Assembly: GCA_014885115.2 (NCBI GenBank)
Contig: WKLE02003819.1
Location: forward strand, 1-28,499
Source: Asterionellopsis glacialis
Taxonomy: Eukaryota > Bacillariophyta > Plagiogrammaphyceae > Rhaphoneidales > Asterionellopsidaceae
Length of the DNA stretch: 28,499 nt
Direction: 5' to 3'
How positions within the stretch are numbered: the stretch's first letter is position 1; each line of letters starts with the position of its first letter. The notes beneath the pieces were generated by a model, which was not told the origin of the DNA, did not search any database, and saw only the letters and a list, made by a program, of their open reading frames with translations. A program made the translations under genes and the position numbers. Shown one piece after another: positions 28,017 through 28,499 of the stretch.

Positions 28017-28499
28017 ACATTTATTTAACCAAACGCTGTCCTAAGCTCTAGAAGGAATTCCTCCTCTGAGAGTCTTGCCCATGTTGACACCGCGTCCCAA
28101 CTTAATCAAATTCCCTCAAACTAGGATTGACATCATCATGTTTCATACTTGGCAGTGGAAACTTTTTATTAAGAGGATGAAGAGGAAGAACTTTAGCTAA
28201 ATCTAGGGCTCGTATATCCCGTTCCCTATAGTAGGTTAATTGGAGAAAAACAACCGTGCGAAAGGGTTGTTGCATTCGCTGTATAAAACCTAATTCAATC
28301 ACGAGTACAGGAGAAGAAAGTGGATGGCCAACACATTCAAAACGGATAAGGGGCAGCAGCAATCACATTGTTATTACAAAATATATAATTAGTAGTCCTA
28401 CTATAAAATATGTAAAGATGTGACGATATCCACGTATATCTAGGCGGATTCGACATTTTCGATTCGTGACAATTTTAAACTATTTAGGAATCAATCATG
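28017..28499. other. Non-coding right edge
   Basis: This is the 3' flank of the last gene. A minus-strand frame of 86 codons (about 28102-28362) reads with plausible codon use but lacks an early ATG and any recognised domain, so it is not called. If real it would be part of a gene converging on the last one. Confidence 0.4.

Noticed and set aside
28102..28362. Minus-strand frame of 86 codons near the right edge
   Set aside because: The codon use is plausible, but it begins after an in-frame stop with no early ATG and has no recognisable domain, so I did not call it a gene.

Overview
The window looks like nuclear DNA of a eukaryotic alga, most likely a diatom or close stramenopile relative. 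It has short GT-AG introns (94, 103, 139 and 140 bases). One flavoprotein carries a signal peptide ending in an A-F plastid-cleavage-like motif. There is a lineage-type KKxVRF/WYS/C-RGLE protein, a ketodihydrosphingosine reductase, a large cyanobacterial-style AAA_16 ATPase, and Ty3/gypsy and Mutator-like element debris. The lineage is inferred from these families; the species is not known.

Layout. 1-2430 (minus) is the 5' half of a decayed Ty3/gypsy element (gag, protease, start of reverse transcriptase) with at least four nonsense codons and one frameshift. 2431-3804 is non-coding and holds a tandem cluster of CRE/bZIP-type palindromes and a 130-bp pair of 16-bp inverted repeats. 3805-6183 (plus) is a three-exon plastid-targeted carotenoid-desaturase-like flavoprotein. 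6267-9555 (minus) is a two-exon, 1061-residue AAA_16/TPR-type ATPase that meets it tail to tail. 10893-12057 (plus) is a two-exon 3-ketodihydrosphingosine reductase. 12592-14376 (minus) is a single-polypeptide fusion of an MlaF/TGD3-like ATPase with an MlaE/TGD1-like lipid permease. 15505-16569 (plus) is a membrane-anchored RING-H2 protein. 17810-18985 (plus) is a secreted Pro/Thr-rich repeat protein with a ten-cysteine tail. 19645-20817 (minus) is a protein of a diatom-type unknown family. From 20818 to 27164 I see no intact host gene. The last gene, 27165-28016 (plus), encodes an unrecognised basic, probably nuclear protein.

The most striking signal is a roughly 3.4-kb CpG desert (about 22230-25640). 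By reading every line I count five CG dinucleotides in it, including two stretches of about 1.2 kb with none. Inside it, on the minus strand, is an open 128-codon fragment that reads like the zinc-finger/helix-turn-helix N-terminus of a Mutator-like (MULE) transposase; the arginine codons I checked are AGA or AGG. Just upstream of it are nested, partly inverted repeats of about 50 bp, an imperfect 24-bp-arm hairpin and a 10-bp tandem repeat. The fragment is free of CpG yet still open. This suggests an element family that lost CpG while still under coding selection, unlike the gypsy copy at the left edge, whose stops look like fresh CGA-to-TGA decay.

The host genes do not form one operon-like pathway. 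Two of them (ketodihydrosphingosine reductase and the Mla/TGD-type transporter) both concern membrane lipids and lie tail to tail, but nothing in the sequence shows they work together.
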